Part shown: piece by piece, positions 26,157 to 34,730 of the stretch
Numbering within the stretch: position 1 is the first letter of the stretch
How the letters are laid out: each line of letters begins with the position of its first letter
Source of the DNA: Oligoflexia bacterium
GTDB taxonomy: Bacteria > Bdellovibrionota > UBA1018
NCBI GenBank assembly: GCA_903935335.1
Contig: CAIZRG010000018.1
Span: forward strand, 1-64,000
DNA: 64,000 bases
Direction: 5' to 3'
Program-made: the position numbers and the translations under genes
Notes under the pieces: generated by a model
The model's database searches: none
The model's input: the letters and a program-made list of their open reading frames with translations, nothing else
What the model was told of the DNA's origin: nothing

Positions 26157-26597
26157 ATGAATCTTCTGATGACTCTTTTGCTCAATCTTCTATTCAATCT
26201 GAAAGCACTTCCATGGATTGCAGTCATTTTATTGACTCTCTTCAGTTGTTCATCTTTGCATGGCTTGGGGGATGGCTCTACCCATGAAGATCCGATAGAA
26301 AAAGCAGCACTGATAGAAAAAAACCAACCGATATCTACTCTATTTCTGTTACGTCAGGAGGAAAAAATTCAAAGAGCCATTGCTTCCAACTCAATCACTT
26401 TAGGGATGAACATGATTGAAGTTGAATCAATTCTAGGAGAACCACAAGAAATTCAGATAGCAGGAATTCCACAGCAAAAGAACCAAAAGTGGATCTACTT
26501 AAGCCATATCCCGAGCGGTATGGGGAGTGATGACTCTCGAGCTGTTTACTTTGAGGAAGGACTCGTGGCCGGCTGGGAAAATACAAACGGTATTTAA
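26157..26597 (+). CDS. BamE/SmpA-like lipoprotein
   Basis: 146 residues. A long hydrophobic signal ends in LTLFSC, a plausible lipobox with the Cys at about residue 31. The mature part contains ITLGMNMIEVESILGEPQEI, which resembles the start of the SmpA/BamE/OmlA fold (helix, then GxPxxi), followed by KWIYLS and a YFEEGLVAGW strand. It probably faces the periplasm from the outer membrane. Whether it is the Bam complex member or another fold relative cannot be told. Confidence 0.55.
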   Translation: MNLLMTLLLNLLFNLKALPWIAVILLTLFSCSSLHGLGDGSTHEDPIEKAALIEKNQPISTLFLLRQEEKIQRAIASNSITLGMNMIEVESILGEPQEIQIAGIPQQKNQKWIYLSHIPSGMGSDDSRAVYFEEGLVAGWENTNGI

Positions 26598-26678
26598 CTC
26601 AATCGAATGACTCACCTCTCCGAATGCCTTTTTCGAAAATTGTGAATTCACACAGAACCATGCTAAGTTCAGCACCCT

Positions 26679-27725
26679 ATGGAAGCTATCCTAGAGTTTG
26701 AAAAGCCAATCGTGAATTTGGAAAAAAAATTGCAAAATCTACGAGATCTTGCAAAACAAGAAGGAGTCGATTTCACAAATGAAATCCAACTCCTTGAAAA
26801 CAAAATGCGATCTCTGATTGATGACACCTATGCTAAGCTCAACCCATGGCAAAGGGTACAACTCTCAAGACATCCGAATCGACCCTATACACGAGACTAC
26901 ATTGATCTTCTTTTTCCAGACTTTATGGAACTTCAAGGAGATCGGACTTATGGAGACGATCAAGCCATTATTGGGGGAGTCGCCACTTGGCCCCCTGCTC
27001 ATCCAGGGAACTCTGAATCAAGCACCTCACCCTCCAAAAACTTGGATTCCAAAACCTCGATCCTCATTTTAGGACACCAAAAAGGTCGAACCACTAAACA
27101 AAAAATGGCTAGAAACTTTGGAATGGCTCGCCCCGAAGGATACCGTAAATGTATGCGACTCATGGGGCTTGCCCATCGATTCAAAATGCCAATCCTCTCC
27201 TTGATTGACACTCCAGGGGCTTATCCAGGCTTAGAAGCGGAAGAAAGAGGACAGGCTCAAGCCATTGCTGAATGCATCCACTTGATGTTTAAACTCAATG
27301 TCCCAATTCTCTCGATTGTGATTGGAGAAGGAGGATCAGGAGGGGCCCTAGCCATTGGAGTAGCCAACAAAGTCCTGATGCAAGAGTATAGTATTTACTC
27401 AGTGATCTCACCTGAAAGCTGTGCCTCTATCCTCTGGAGTGATTCAAGTCTAGCTGAACGAGCCAGTGAAAAACTGAAAATGAGCCCAAATGAACTTCTC
27501 AAGCTAGGCGTCATTGATGGAATCATCAAAGAACCTCAAGGAGGTGCTCATCGAGACTGGTTAACTGCAGCTCACTACATTCGAACAGCATTAATTGAAA
27601 ATTTTGACATTCTCAATGAAAAGTCAAAGGAGAACCCACAGTATTTAACGGAGGACCGAATTCATAAGTTCAGAAACATGGGGTCAGAAGCTCTTGCTTA
27701 CGCCCCTCAATTAACAGGAAACTAA
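26679..27725 (+). CDS. accA: Acetyl-CoA carboxylase carboxyltransferase subunit alpha
   Basis: 348 residues. It starts with the typical LEFEKPIVNLEKKL helix, then RHPNRPYTRDYIDLLF and FMELQGDRTYGDDQAIIGG. The carboxyltransferase core has TPGAYPGLEAEERGQAQAIA and GEGGSGGALAI. The enzyme transfers carboxyl from biotin to acetyl-CoA, the committed step of fatty-acid synthesis, with AccD encoded elsewhere. A Ser/Pro-rich insertion of about 20 residues (around HPGNSESSTSPSKN) interrupts the core between two strands and is not usual. gmk follows after 4 bases. Confidence 0.92.
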   Translation: MEAILEFEKPIVNLEKKLQNLRDLAKQEGVDFTNEIQLLENKMRSLIDDTYAKLNPWQRVQLSRHPNRPYTRDYIDLLFPDFMELQGDRTYGDDQAIIGGVATWPPAHPGNSESSTSPSKNLDSKTSILILGHQKGRTTKQKMARNFGMARPEGYRKCMRLMGLAHRFKMPILSLIDTPGAYPGLEAEERGQAQAIAECIHLMFKLNVPILSIVIGEGGSGGALAIGVANKVLMQEYSIYSVISPESCASILWSDSSLAERASEKLKMSPNELLKLGVIDGIIKEPQGGAHRDWLTAAHYIRTALIENFDILNEKSKENPQYLTEDRIHKFRNMGSEALAYAPQLTGN

Positions 27726-27729
27726 ATCC

Positions 27730-28332
27730 TTGGTGAAAACCCATTCACTTCAATCCATAGCTTATTTATTAGTCATCTCAGCACCCTCGGGAGGTGGCAA
27801 AACGACTCTCTGCCAAAGACTTCTTCAAGATTTTCCAAATCTCACATTGTCCATTTCTTCCACAACTCGGCCACCCCGAGGAGTGGAAAAAAATGGAATC
27901 GAATATTTTTTCTTAACTCATGATGAATTTGAAAAACAAATCCAAGCCCAACAATTTGCTGAATGGGCTGTTGTTTATGGAAACTACTATGGAACTTCAA
28001 AAAGAATCCTTGAAGAAATTCTTGAAAAACAGCAATCAGTCCTCTTAGATATTGACGTTCAAGGTGCCAAACAATTAAAGGTCAACTTTCCAAGCCAATG
28101 TTATCGAATTTTTATTGCCCCACCTAACCTTCTTGAGCTTGAAAAAAGACTGCGAAATCGCGGTACTGACACTGAAGAGTCGATTCAAAGACGCCTGAAT
28201 CAAGCGAAACTAGAAATGCAAGAAGGAATGAACTTTGACTCTGTGGTCATCAATGACCGATTTGAAGCAGCTTACCAGGAACTCAAATCCATCTTAGAAA
28301 CAAAACTTTCTCTCTTTCCGAGGCAAAAATAG
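27730..28332 (+). CDS. gmk: Guanylate kinase
   Basis: 200 residues. The P-loop SAPSGGGKTTLCQRLL is followed by SISSTTRPPRGVEKNGIEYFF (the GMP-binding region) and the lid and dimer segments EWAVVYGNYYGTSK and DIDVQGAKQLK. It phosphorylates GMP to GDP. TTG at 27730 or GTG at 27733 is the start. It is 4 bases after accA and 1 base before the spoT start, so the three are probably co-transcribed. The rpoZ gene that often sits between gmk and spoT is absent here. Confidence 0.93.
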   Translation: MVKTHSLQSIAYLLVISAPSGGGKTTLCQRLLQDFPNLTLSISSTTRPPRGVEKNGIEYFFLTHDEFEKQIQAQQFAEWAVVYGNYYGTSKRILEEILEKQQSVLLDIDVQGAKQLKVNFPSQCYRIFIAPPNLLELEKRLRNRGTDTEESIQRRLNQAKLEMQEGMNFDSVVINDRFEAAYQELKSILETKLSLFPRQK

Positions 28333-28333
28333 A

Positions 28334-30520
28334 ATGCCTAAAGCTCGTATTCCAACGATTGAAAGCATTTGTAGTAAAATCTCAAGTTACTATCCTGAAG
28401 CAAAACTAGATCAAGTGAAAAAAGCCTATGAGCTTGCATCAAAAGCTCATTCTGGGCAACTCCGCTCCAGTGGAGAGCCCTACATGATTCACCCGCTTGG
28501 GGTAGCTCAAACTCTTGCGGATCTTCAATTAGATCTACCTAGCATCATTACTGGACTTTTGCATGATACAGTCGAAGATACTGCTGTCACCCTCAATCAA
28601 ATTGAAACTGAGTTTGATAAAAATATCGCTGAACTCGTTGATGGAGTTACTAAGTTATCAAAAATTACCTTTAAAACTTCAGAGGAAAAACAAGCCGAAA
28701 ATTTCAGAAAAATGATTCTGGCGATGGCAAAAGACATTCGGGTCATTCTCGTCAAACTAGCCGATCGGCTGAATAATATGAGAACCCTTCAACATTGCTC
28801 TCTCCTGAAGCAAAAAATCATTGCTCAGGAAACATTGGATATCTATGCACCGATTGCTAACCGCTTAGGGATTAGTTGGATCAAAATTGAGCTTGAAGAT
28901 CTTTGTCTTCGATATTTACACCCTGATGTTTATTATCGACTCGCCCAAAAAGTCTCTAAAACCAAACGAGAACGAGAAAAATACATCGAAGATGTGACTC
29001 TGATTTTAGACGAAAGACTTAAGGAATACGACATACAAGCACAAGTTTCAGGTCGAGCTAAACACTTTTTTTCAATTTTTAAAAAGATGGAACGAGGAAA
29101 AGTCACTTACGAGCAAGTTTTTGATGTCATTGCTTACCGAATTATCGTGGATAATATTACAGAATGCTACAAGGCATTAGGCGTGATTCATGCTGCTTAT
29201 AAACCAGTTCCCGGAAGATTTAAAGACTACATTGCTATGCCCAAGGCTAATGCCTACCAATCTTTACACACAACAGTCATTGGTCCGCATGGAGAGAGAA
29301 TTGAAATGCAAGTCCGCACCCAGGATATGCATCAAGTGGCTGAAGGAGGAATTGCAGCTCATTGGAAATACAAGGAAGGTAAATTCGATAACAGATCCCA
29401 TGAAAACGTAGAATGGGTCAATCGACTCTTAGAATGGCACAAGGACTTATCCGATCCAAACGAGTTCTTAGAAACTGTTAAAATTGATTTGTTTGCAGAA
29501 GACGTTTTTGTTTTTACTCCCAAAGGGGAAGTTAAACAACTGTCTCATGGAGCAACTCCCCTGGACTTTGCTTATGCCGTCCATACCGACATCGGTCATA
29601 AATGCATCAGCGCTAAAGTTAACGGTAAGATCGTTCCTCTTAAGCACCGACTAAAATCAGGTGACACCATTGAAATTTTAACTTCGGCTTCTCAGACTCC
29701 GTCCAAAGATTGGATAAAAATTGTTAAAAGTTCACGAGCTAAAACAAAAATCCGAAGCTATATCAAGGAACAAGAACGCAATCGAGCTTTAAAACTTGGA
29801 AGAGAACTTCTTGAAAAAACTCTAAAATTTTTTGGCCATTCCCTTTCTAAACTTGAAAGATCGGGGGAACTATTAAAAGCAGCTCAGAGCTTTAATCTTC
29901 GAACAGAGGATGAACTTTACATCCGAACAGGATATGGACGACTCACGCCTGAAAATATCATGAAGTTCCTTTTGCCAAAAGATGCTCTTGAAAAAAAGCT
30001 TGAATCAGCAAAAACTGAAGATGAAAGCTTTCTCAAACGAATGTTTAGCGCTGCTAAGAAAAGGAATGAAGACGGAAATGCAATTACTGTTGGAAACTTA
30101 GATGATGTTTTAATTCGTTCAGGCAAATGCTGTAATCCGCTTCCAGGCGATAGCATTATGGGTTTTATCACCCGTGGACGGGGAGTCACAATCCATGCCG
30201 TCAGTTGTCCTAAAGCACTGGATAGCGACAAAGAGCGCCATGTTGATGTTCAATGGAACATCAACAATACCAGCACCATCAAACGGCATGTCCGGATTCG
30301 CGTGATCTGTTTGGACGAGCCTGGAATCCTTGCAGTTATGTCACAAACAATAACTGCCTGCGGCATTAACATTGCATCAGTCAATATCCGTACAACGAAA
30401 GATAAAAAAGCGATTGCCTTTTTTGATGTGGAAGTCGGAGACATCACTCAGCTCCAAAAGCTCACAAGCGCTCTTGAGAGCAAATCAGGTATCATGAGTG
30501 TAGAAAGACTCAAATCTTAG
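28334..30520 (+). CDS. spoT: Bifunctional (p)ppGpp synthetase/hydrolase (RelA/SpoT homologue)
   Basis: 728 residues, a full-length long RSH. The N-terminal hydrolase HD domain keeps LLHDTVEDT (HDxxED). The synthetase domain has RFKDYIAMPKANAYQSLHT and EMQVRT, followed by GGIAAHWKYKEG. Then come a TGS domain (DVFVFTPKGEVKQL), a zinc-finger/RIS-like Cys region (SGKCCNPLPGD) and a C-terminal ACT domain. With intact hydrolase residues, it should both make and degrade (p)ppGpp in the stringent response. Confidence 0.95.
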   Translation: MPKARIPTIESICSKISSYYPEAKLDQVKKAYELASKAHSGQLRSSGEPYMIHPLGVAQTLADLQLDLPSIITGLLHDTVEDTAVTLNQIETEFDKNIAELVDGVTKLSKITFKTSEEKQAENFRKMILAMAKDIRVILVKLADRLNNMRTLQHCSLLKQKIIAQETLDIYAPIANRLGISWIKIELEDLCLRYLHPDVYYRLAQKVSKTKREREKYIEDVTLILDERLKEYDIQAQVSGRAKHFFSIFKKMERGKVTYEQVFDVIAYRIIVDNITECYKALGVIHAAYKPVPGRFKDYIAMPKANAYQSLHTTVIGPHGERIEMQVRTQDMHQVAEGGIAAHWKYKEGKFDNRSHENVEWVNRLLEWHKDLSDPNEFLETVKIDLFAEDVFVFTPKGEVKQLSHGATPLDFAYAVHTDIGHKCISAKVNGKIVPLKHRLKSGDTIEILTSASQTPSKDWIKIVKSSRAKTKIRSYIKEQERNRALKLGRELLEKTLKFFGHSLSKLERSGELLKAAQSFNLRTEDELYIRTGYGRLTPENIMKFLLPKDALEKKLESAKTEDESFLKRMFSAAKKRNEDGNAITVGNLDDVLIRSGKCCNPLPGDSIMGFITRGRGVTIHAVSCPKALDSDKERHVDVQWNINNTSTIKRHVRIRVICLDEPGILAVMSQTITACGINIASVNIRTTKDKKAIAFFDVEVGDITQLQKLTSALESKSGIMSVERLKS

Positions 30521-30636
30521 TCTGAATTCAATCACAACTAGTTTTCCAAAGTTGCAATCTCATCAAAGTTGATGTAAAAGATTGTGCAATACAAAAGGTA
30601 ATTTTTTATATGATCTGCTTAGGGGCAAGGTGGGTA

Positions 30637-31539
30637 ATGGCTCAAAAAATGAGCAGAAATCGAAAAACCAGGAAAATATTTTTTACAGTTTTTTTGTTGA
30701 TAGGGTTGCTCTTTACTCCCTTTCAATCTCCTTCTTGTGCAGAGGAGCTGCGTTGCTCGGCGCCTGTAAAAAAGGAAGATTCAGCTTGGAAATTGATTCG
30801 AAAAAAAACTCGAGCTCGAACTTTTACAGAGTTCATGACTCCAGCATTGGATAACCATGGAAACTCCATACCCTATGAAAACGGAGGACAACTCGGCCCT
30901 ACGAATACTGCTAACATCGTCTGGGTTGATTATGAAATTGCTGAAAACACTAAGTTAGTTTACCACCAGCGCTTTGCCATGACCTATGCCTCGACTGCAA
31001 CTGACCCTGCGTTCAGTACTGTTTTCCGAAACCCCAGATTTGCCTTGAGAAAAGTCAATGTCTTTAAAGTCCCAAACCTAACAACCACGTATGATCTGTA
31101 TTTTCAACCTGGACTTGCACGCGAGGCTGAGCGAGCAGGAAGAGACCTTGAATTTGGATTCAGAACTGTAACTTATTACCTCATCCCTAGATCTAAGGTA
31201 ACCTTAGGTGCAATCACAGAGTTTACCCTTGCTCGATCCAATCAACTGAACGCCCCTCATGGATCAGCCAACCTCTATAGCTGGTTGATGCCCAATGCAA
31301 GCTATGAGCTCAACAAAATTTTTTCAACTCAACACTATTTAACGTTAAGCTTCCAACATACTCGAGGTACTCAAGGCTTACAATATGACTATCCAATGCC
31401 ATTCAATATTCAAAATGGAATTGGAGTTAATATTTCTGAAAATATTTGGGCTGCAGCGTTCATCAATAACTATCTCAATACAGCACCCACTTGGTCTAAC
31501 ACCTGGGCTTCGCTATGGTTAAGTTTAATCTTGCTTTAA
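30637..31539 (+). CDS. Predicted outer-membrane beta-barrel protein
   Basis: 300 residues from the ATG at 30637, with AAGGTGGG upstream; the frame opens earlier at 30610. A Sec signal ends near PSCAEE. The rest has many amphipathic strands rich in aromatic residues (YEIAENTKLVYHQRFAMTYA, NLTTTYDLYFQPG, FRTVTYYLIP, HYLTLSFQHTRG) and a hydrophobic C-terminus. No family recognised. It may be a channel or surface protein. The 3' end overlaps the convergent LRR gene by 15 bases. Confidence 0.55.
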   Translation: MAQKMSRNRKTRKIFFTVFLLIGLLFTPFQSPSCAEELRCSAPVKKEDSAWKLIRKKTRARTFTEFMTPALDNHGNSIPYENGGQLGPTNTANIVWVDYEIAENTKLVYHQRFAMTYASTATDPAFSTVFRNPRFALRKVNVFKVPNLTTTYDLYFQPGLAREAERAGRDLEFGFRTVTYYLIPRSKVTLGAITEFTLARSNQLNAPHGSANLYSWLMPNASYELNKIFSTQHYLTLSFQHTRGTQGLQYDYPMPFNIQNGIGVNISENIWAAAFINNYLNTAPTWSNTWASLWLSLILL

Positions 31540-33225
31540 CTCCTGCGAGTCTTCACTCTTGAATGAACTCTGGTTAAAAAACAAATTTTCTTCATCCAAT
31601 TTTTTTTTTCGAAATTCTATACGCTTTTGCAAGGTTTCTAAACCTTCTTTTATCCAAATAGATTCAATTTCTTCAGGAAAAACAAATAACATTTTCTTCC
31701 TGAGCTTCATTGAAATTCTGAATAAGCTATATCGCGGGTTTTCAAGGACTAGATCAATTACCGAATCTTTAATCAATTCATTAATAATCTTAGAAAAACA
31801 AGGAATTACAGACTGAAGCTGATAGAGATCAGAATAAGTAACATCCGTATTTTCAACGTTCAAACTACTTAAGTTATAACAGTATTTAAGTTGTTCAAGT
31901 CCTTGCCTGGTAACGCATGTATTCTGAAGACTGAGAGTCTTTAACTCATTCAGACCTCTTAAAAAAAAAACTCCTTGATCAGTCACTGAGGTCAAACCAA
32001 TCCACAGACTTTTTAAGTGAGGATGATGGGTCTTCAAGTGTACTAACCCATCATCAGAAATATTCGTGTTGGTCAGATCCAAAGCCAATAACTGATTTAA
32101 ACCTTTGAGTTGACTGAGTCCTTGACAGGTAATACCAGTCAATCCAAGCCCTAGACTAATTAAATGAGGATGATCCGTTTTGAAGTCTCGAAGTCCTTCA
32201 TCTGTAACCTGAGTTGCTGTCAGATTAAGCTTTTTGATATCAACCCAACCTTTGAGATAATCAAGACCTTGATTGGTAATCCCAGTATAACTCAAATCAA
32301 GCTCTTCTAACTGCTTCAAATTTTGAATCATACAGAGCCCAGAATCTTTAATCCGCGTAAACGATAAATCTAATTTTCTCAGATTAATCAACTGAAATAA
32401 ATTAGAAAGATCCGAATCGTTTGCTTGAACAATCTTGAGTTTGAGTTGAAAAGGAACAGAACTTAAACGTTTAAGTGATTCTGGAGATACCTGATCAAGA
32501 GTTACATCGAGCATAAAAAAATGATTAGATGGATGAATATGATATTCTCTTAAAAAAGATAACTCTAAATGAGGATTATTTTTTTTGAATTTTTTTAATC
32601 CTTCGTCGGTCACGCAAACCTGATTCAGATTAAGCTTATGCAAACCAGACTTGAAATCGTTTATAACTTTTAGCCCTAAATCAGTAATATCAGTAGATTC
32701 AAGATTTAAATTTTTTAAATTAAAATATTTTAAAAAAACTAAACCTGAGTCTGTAATTTTTGTAAATGAAAGATCCAGTGTTTTTAATTGACTCATAGTT
32801 TGATGAATTTTCTTTAGCTCATCAAGTCCTTGATCAGTAATGTGAGTATGACTTAAATCAAGCGCTCTGAGATGAGATAAATTTTTTAGATGAGAAAGCC
32901 CTTTATCTGTAATCAATGTAAACCCTAAGTATAAATTTTCTAACTGTGGTAATTGACTAAGATGCTTGACTCCTTCATCTGTAATCTGCGTCTTACATAA
33001 ACCAATTCCAACGAGCCCAGAAAGACGACCTAGACTAGTTAGCTCTGAATCAGAAATATCGAGAACAGTAAGAACAAAATTAAAATCAAGAGAATTTAAT
33101 TTTGCTAGATGTTTTTCAGTTAATTTTTTGATTGCAATTCTTTCTGTTTCTAATTCTTCTAAATCAGGAGATGAATGGGATATGATAGGAAATAAAAATA
33201 AAATAAATAAAATTTTAAAAATCAT
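31525..33225 (-). CDS. Exported leucine-rich-repeat protein
   Basis: 566 residues from the ATG at 33225 (AAGGGTG upstream; the frame opens from a TTG at 33270). A hydrophobic export signal (FKILFILFLFPIISHS) is followed by about 13-15 LRRs of consensus LxxLxLxxTxITDxGLxxLk. This is the eukaryote-like cysteine-containing/AMN1 flavour found in chlamydiae, planctomycetes and amoeba symbionts. Repeats are interrupted near the middle by a non-LRR segment (HPSNHFFMLDVTLDQV). The last about 75 residues form a charged helix. No F-box is visible. A protein-protein interaction role outside the cytoplasm is likely. Confidence 0.75.
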   Translation of the reverse strand: MIFKILFILFLFPIISHSSPDLEELETERIAIKKLTEKHLAKLNSLDFNFVLTVLDISDSELTSLGRLSGLVGIGLCKTQITDEGVKHLSQLPQLENLYLGFTLITDKGLSHLKNLSHLRALDLSHTHITDQGLDELKKIHQTMSQLKTLDLSFTKITDSGLVFLKYFNLKNLNLESTDITDLGLKVINDFKSGLHKLNLNQVCVTDEGLKKFKKNNPHLELSFLREYHIHPSNHFFMLDVTLDQVSPESLKRLSSVPFQLKLKIVQANDSDLSNLFQLINLRKLDLSFTRIKDSGLCMIQNLKQLEELDLSYTGITNQGLDYLKGWVDIKKLNLTATQVTDEGLRDFKTDHPHLISLGLGLTGITCQGLSQLKGLNQLLALDLTNTNISDDGLVHLKTHHPHLKSLWIGLTSVTDQGVFFLRGLNELKTLSLQNTCVTRQGLEQLKYCYNLSSLNVENTDVTYSDLYQLQSVIPCFSKIINELIKDSVIDLVLENPRYSLFRISMKLRKKMLFVFPEEIESIWIKEGLETLQKRIEFRKKKLDEENLFFNQSSFKSEDSQELKQD

Positions 33226-33270
33226 AAACACCCTTGTTGTATTTTTTAGTTTGCTTAAAATTGAATTCAA

Positions 33271-33396
33271 TATACTTTAATCTTAAAATTCTAGTGAATA
33301 AAGACTTGGAATATTAATTTAGTGTGAATATTTTAGATTAATAGTAATTAATAAAACAAAAGACTTGAATCGATCAGCTTTTAATTGAAGGATTCT
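33271..33396. other. Intergenic region between the S1 and LRR genes
   Basis: About 125 AT-rich bases downstream of the S1 gene and upstream of the LRR gene, both on the minus strand. Probably holds the LRR-gene promoter, but no clear -35/-10 pair or terminator hairpin is visible. Confidence 0.3.
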
Positions 33397-34662
33397 TTAT
33401 TTTTTCTTCTTCTCTAAAACAGCTTTGAGCTGATCTCCCAAAGTTCCAAATCCACTGGAGTTTGTAAAACCAGTATAACTCTTCCAATCATCCCGATTTG
33501 GATCTTGAGGCACTTCTAAGGCTATCTTTCTCTCATTCAAATGTAATTCAGAAATTTGAACAGGAATAACATCTCCTAATTTGACTTTCTCAATCACAAA
33601 GTTTGAGTTCTCTTGTGCCTTGGATTTAGGCAGAAGACCCACTACTCCTTCTTCCAGTTGAACGAAAAGACCATAAGGCTCCCTTCTTTCAACTTTCCCA
33701 TAAATAATCGTCCCGACAGGAAATTTTTGAGGGACTAAAATCCAAGGATCTGAGCCTGCATCTCTCAAAGATAGTGCAATTCTCTTGGCATCCGTATCCA
33801 CTTCTTGAATCATAACTGAAACTTGTTGCCCTTCTTGAATCAGCTCATCAGATCGTACCACCCGTTTTGTATAACTCATCTCACTGAGAGGAATCAGTCC
33901 TTCAACCCCAGGCACAAGCTCAACAAAGGCTCCGAATTTCATACAACGAGTGACTTTTCCCTCAACCACCTGCCCTTTCCTCACTCGGTCAGGTAGACTC
34001 TGCCAAGGTACAGGCCCAACTTGTTTCATAGATAATGAAACTCTGAGTTTCCCTTCGTGGAATTCAGTCTTTAAAATTTTTAGAGTGATTTCTTGACCGA
34101 TAGATAGCAAATCAGAGGGGTGACTCACCCTGGACCAACTCATTTCTGAGATATGAAGCAATCCCTCTACACCCGGTCTGAATTCGACAAAGGCACCAAA
34201 AGGTTCAATCCGCTTGACTTTCCCATGAACGAGATCTCCCCTCTGGTGATGCTCAGTTAATGCCCCTTTAGATTTTTGACGAGCAGAAAGTAAGTTTTTC
34301 GAGGCAGGCTTAAGTGAAAGTGAAATCTCTGAGTCACGAATTTGAGTGACATAAAGATCAACCCAATCCCCAACCTTAAAAGAAAGAGTTCCATCTGGAT
34401 TAAGAAGTTCTTTTCTAGGTACAACTCCATCGGTCGAAATACCTGGGGCACCCGTTGAAACAAAAATCTCTTCCTTGCCAAGAACTAAAATTTCACTTCG
34501 AACCTGATCTCCCACAGAAAGCTTCCGTTTAGGTTTTCGAAGTGAGTTTTCAAACATTTTTGAAAACTCTGAAGAATCTTTAGAGTTTTCATCCTCATCT
34601 CGATCTATACCCACCTCATCTCGATCTATACCCACCTCATCTCGATTCACTAAATCTATCAT
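33397..34662 (-). CDS. S1 RNA-binding domain protein (four S1 repeats)
   Basis: 421 residues: a short acidic N-terminus, then four S1/OB domains, the second and third with the classical signature (VHGKVKRIEPFGAFVEF, GLLHISEMSW and VEGKVTRCMKFGAFVEL, GLIPLSEMSY). It is shorter than ribosomal protein S1 of most proteobacteria (six S1 domains), so it may be an additional S1 protein. The N-terminus holds the heptad GIDRDEV twice plus a partial third copy, encoded by a 21-base tandem repeat. The C-terminus ends in a Lys run. Confidence 0.8.
   Translation of the reverse strand: MIDLVNRDEVGIDRDEVGIDRDEDENSKDSSEFSKMFENSLRKPKRKLSVGDQVRSEILVLGKEEIFVSTGAPGISTDGVVPRKELLNPDGTLSFKVGDWVDLYVTQIRDSEISLSLKPASKNLLSARQKSKGALTEHHQRGDLVHGKVKRIEPFGAFVEFRPGVEGLLHISEMSWSRVSHPSDLLSIGQEITLKILKTEFHEGKLRVSLSMKQVGPVPWQSLPDRVRKGQVVEGKVTRCMKFGAFVELVPGVEGLIPLSEMSYTKRVVRSDELIQEGQQVSVMIQEVDTDAKRIALSLRDAGSDPWILVPQKFPVGTIIYGKVERREPYGLFVQLEEGVVGLLPKSKAQENSNFVIEKVKLGDVIPVQISELHLNERKIALEVPQDPNRDDWKSYTGFTNSSGFGTLGDQLKAVLEKKKK
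34600..34655. repeat. 21-base tandem repeat in the S1-protein gene
   Basis: Unit CTCATCTCGATCTATACCCAC on the + strand, two full copies and a partial third, coding the heptad GIDRDEV near the protein N-terminus. Copies are identical at DNA level, so the repeat is young and could vary in number. No frame change results from copy-number change. Confidence 0.75.
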
Positions 34663-34730
34663 GGCTTTCTGATACCCTAGTTCCTAATCAATATCAACAA
34701 AGGATGGAGATCTATCAATTTGACGATTTT

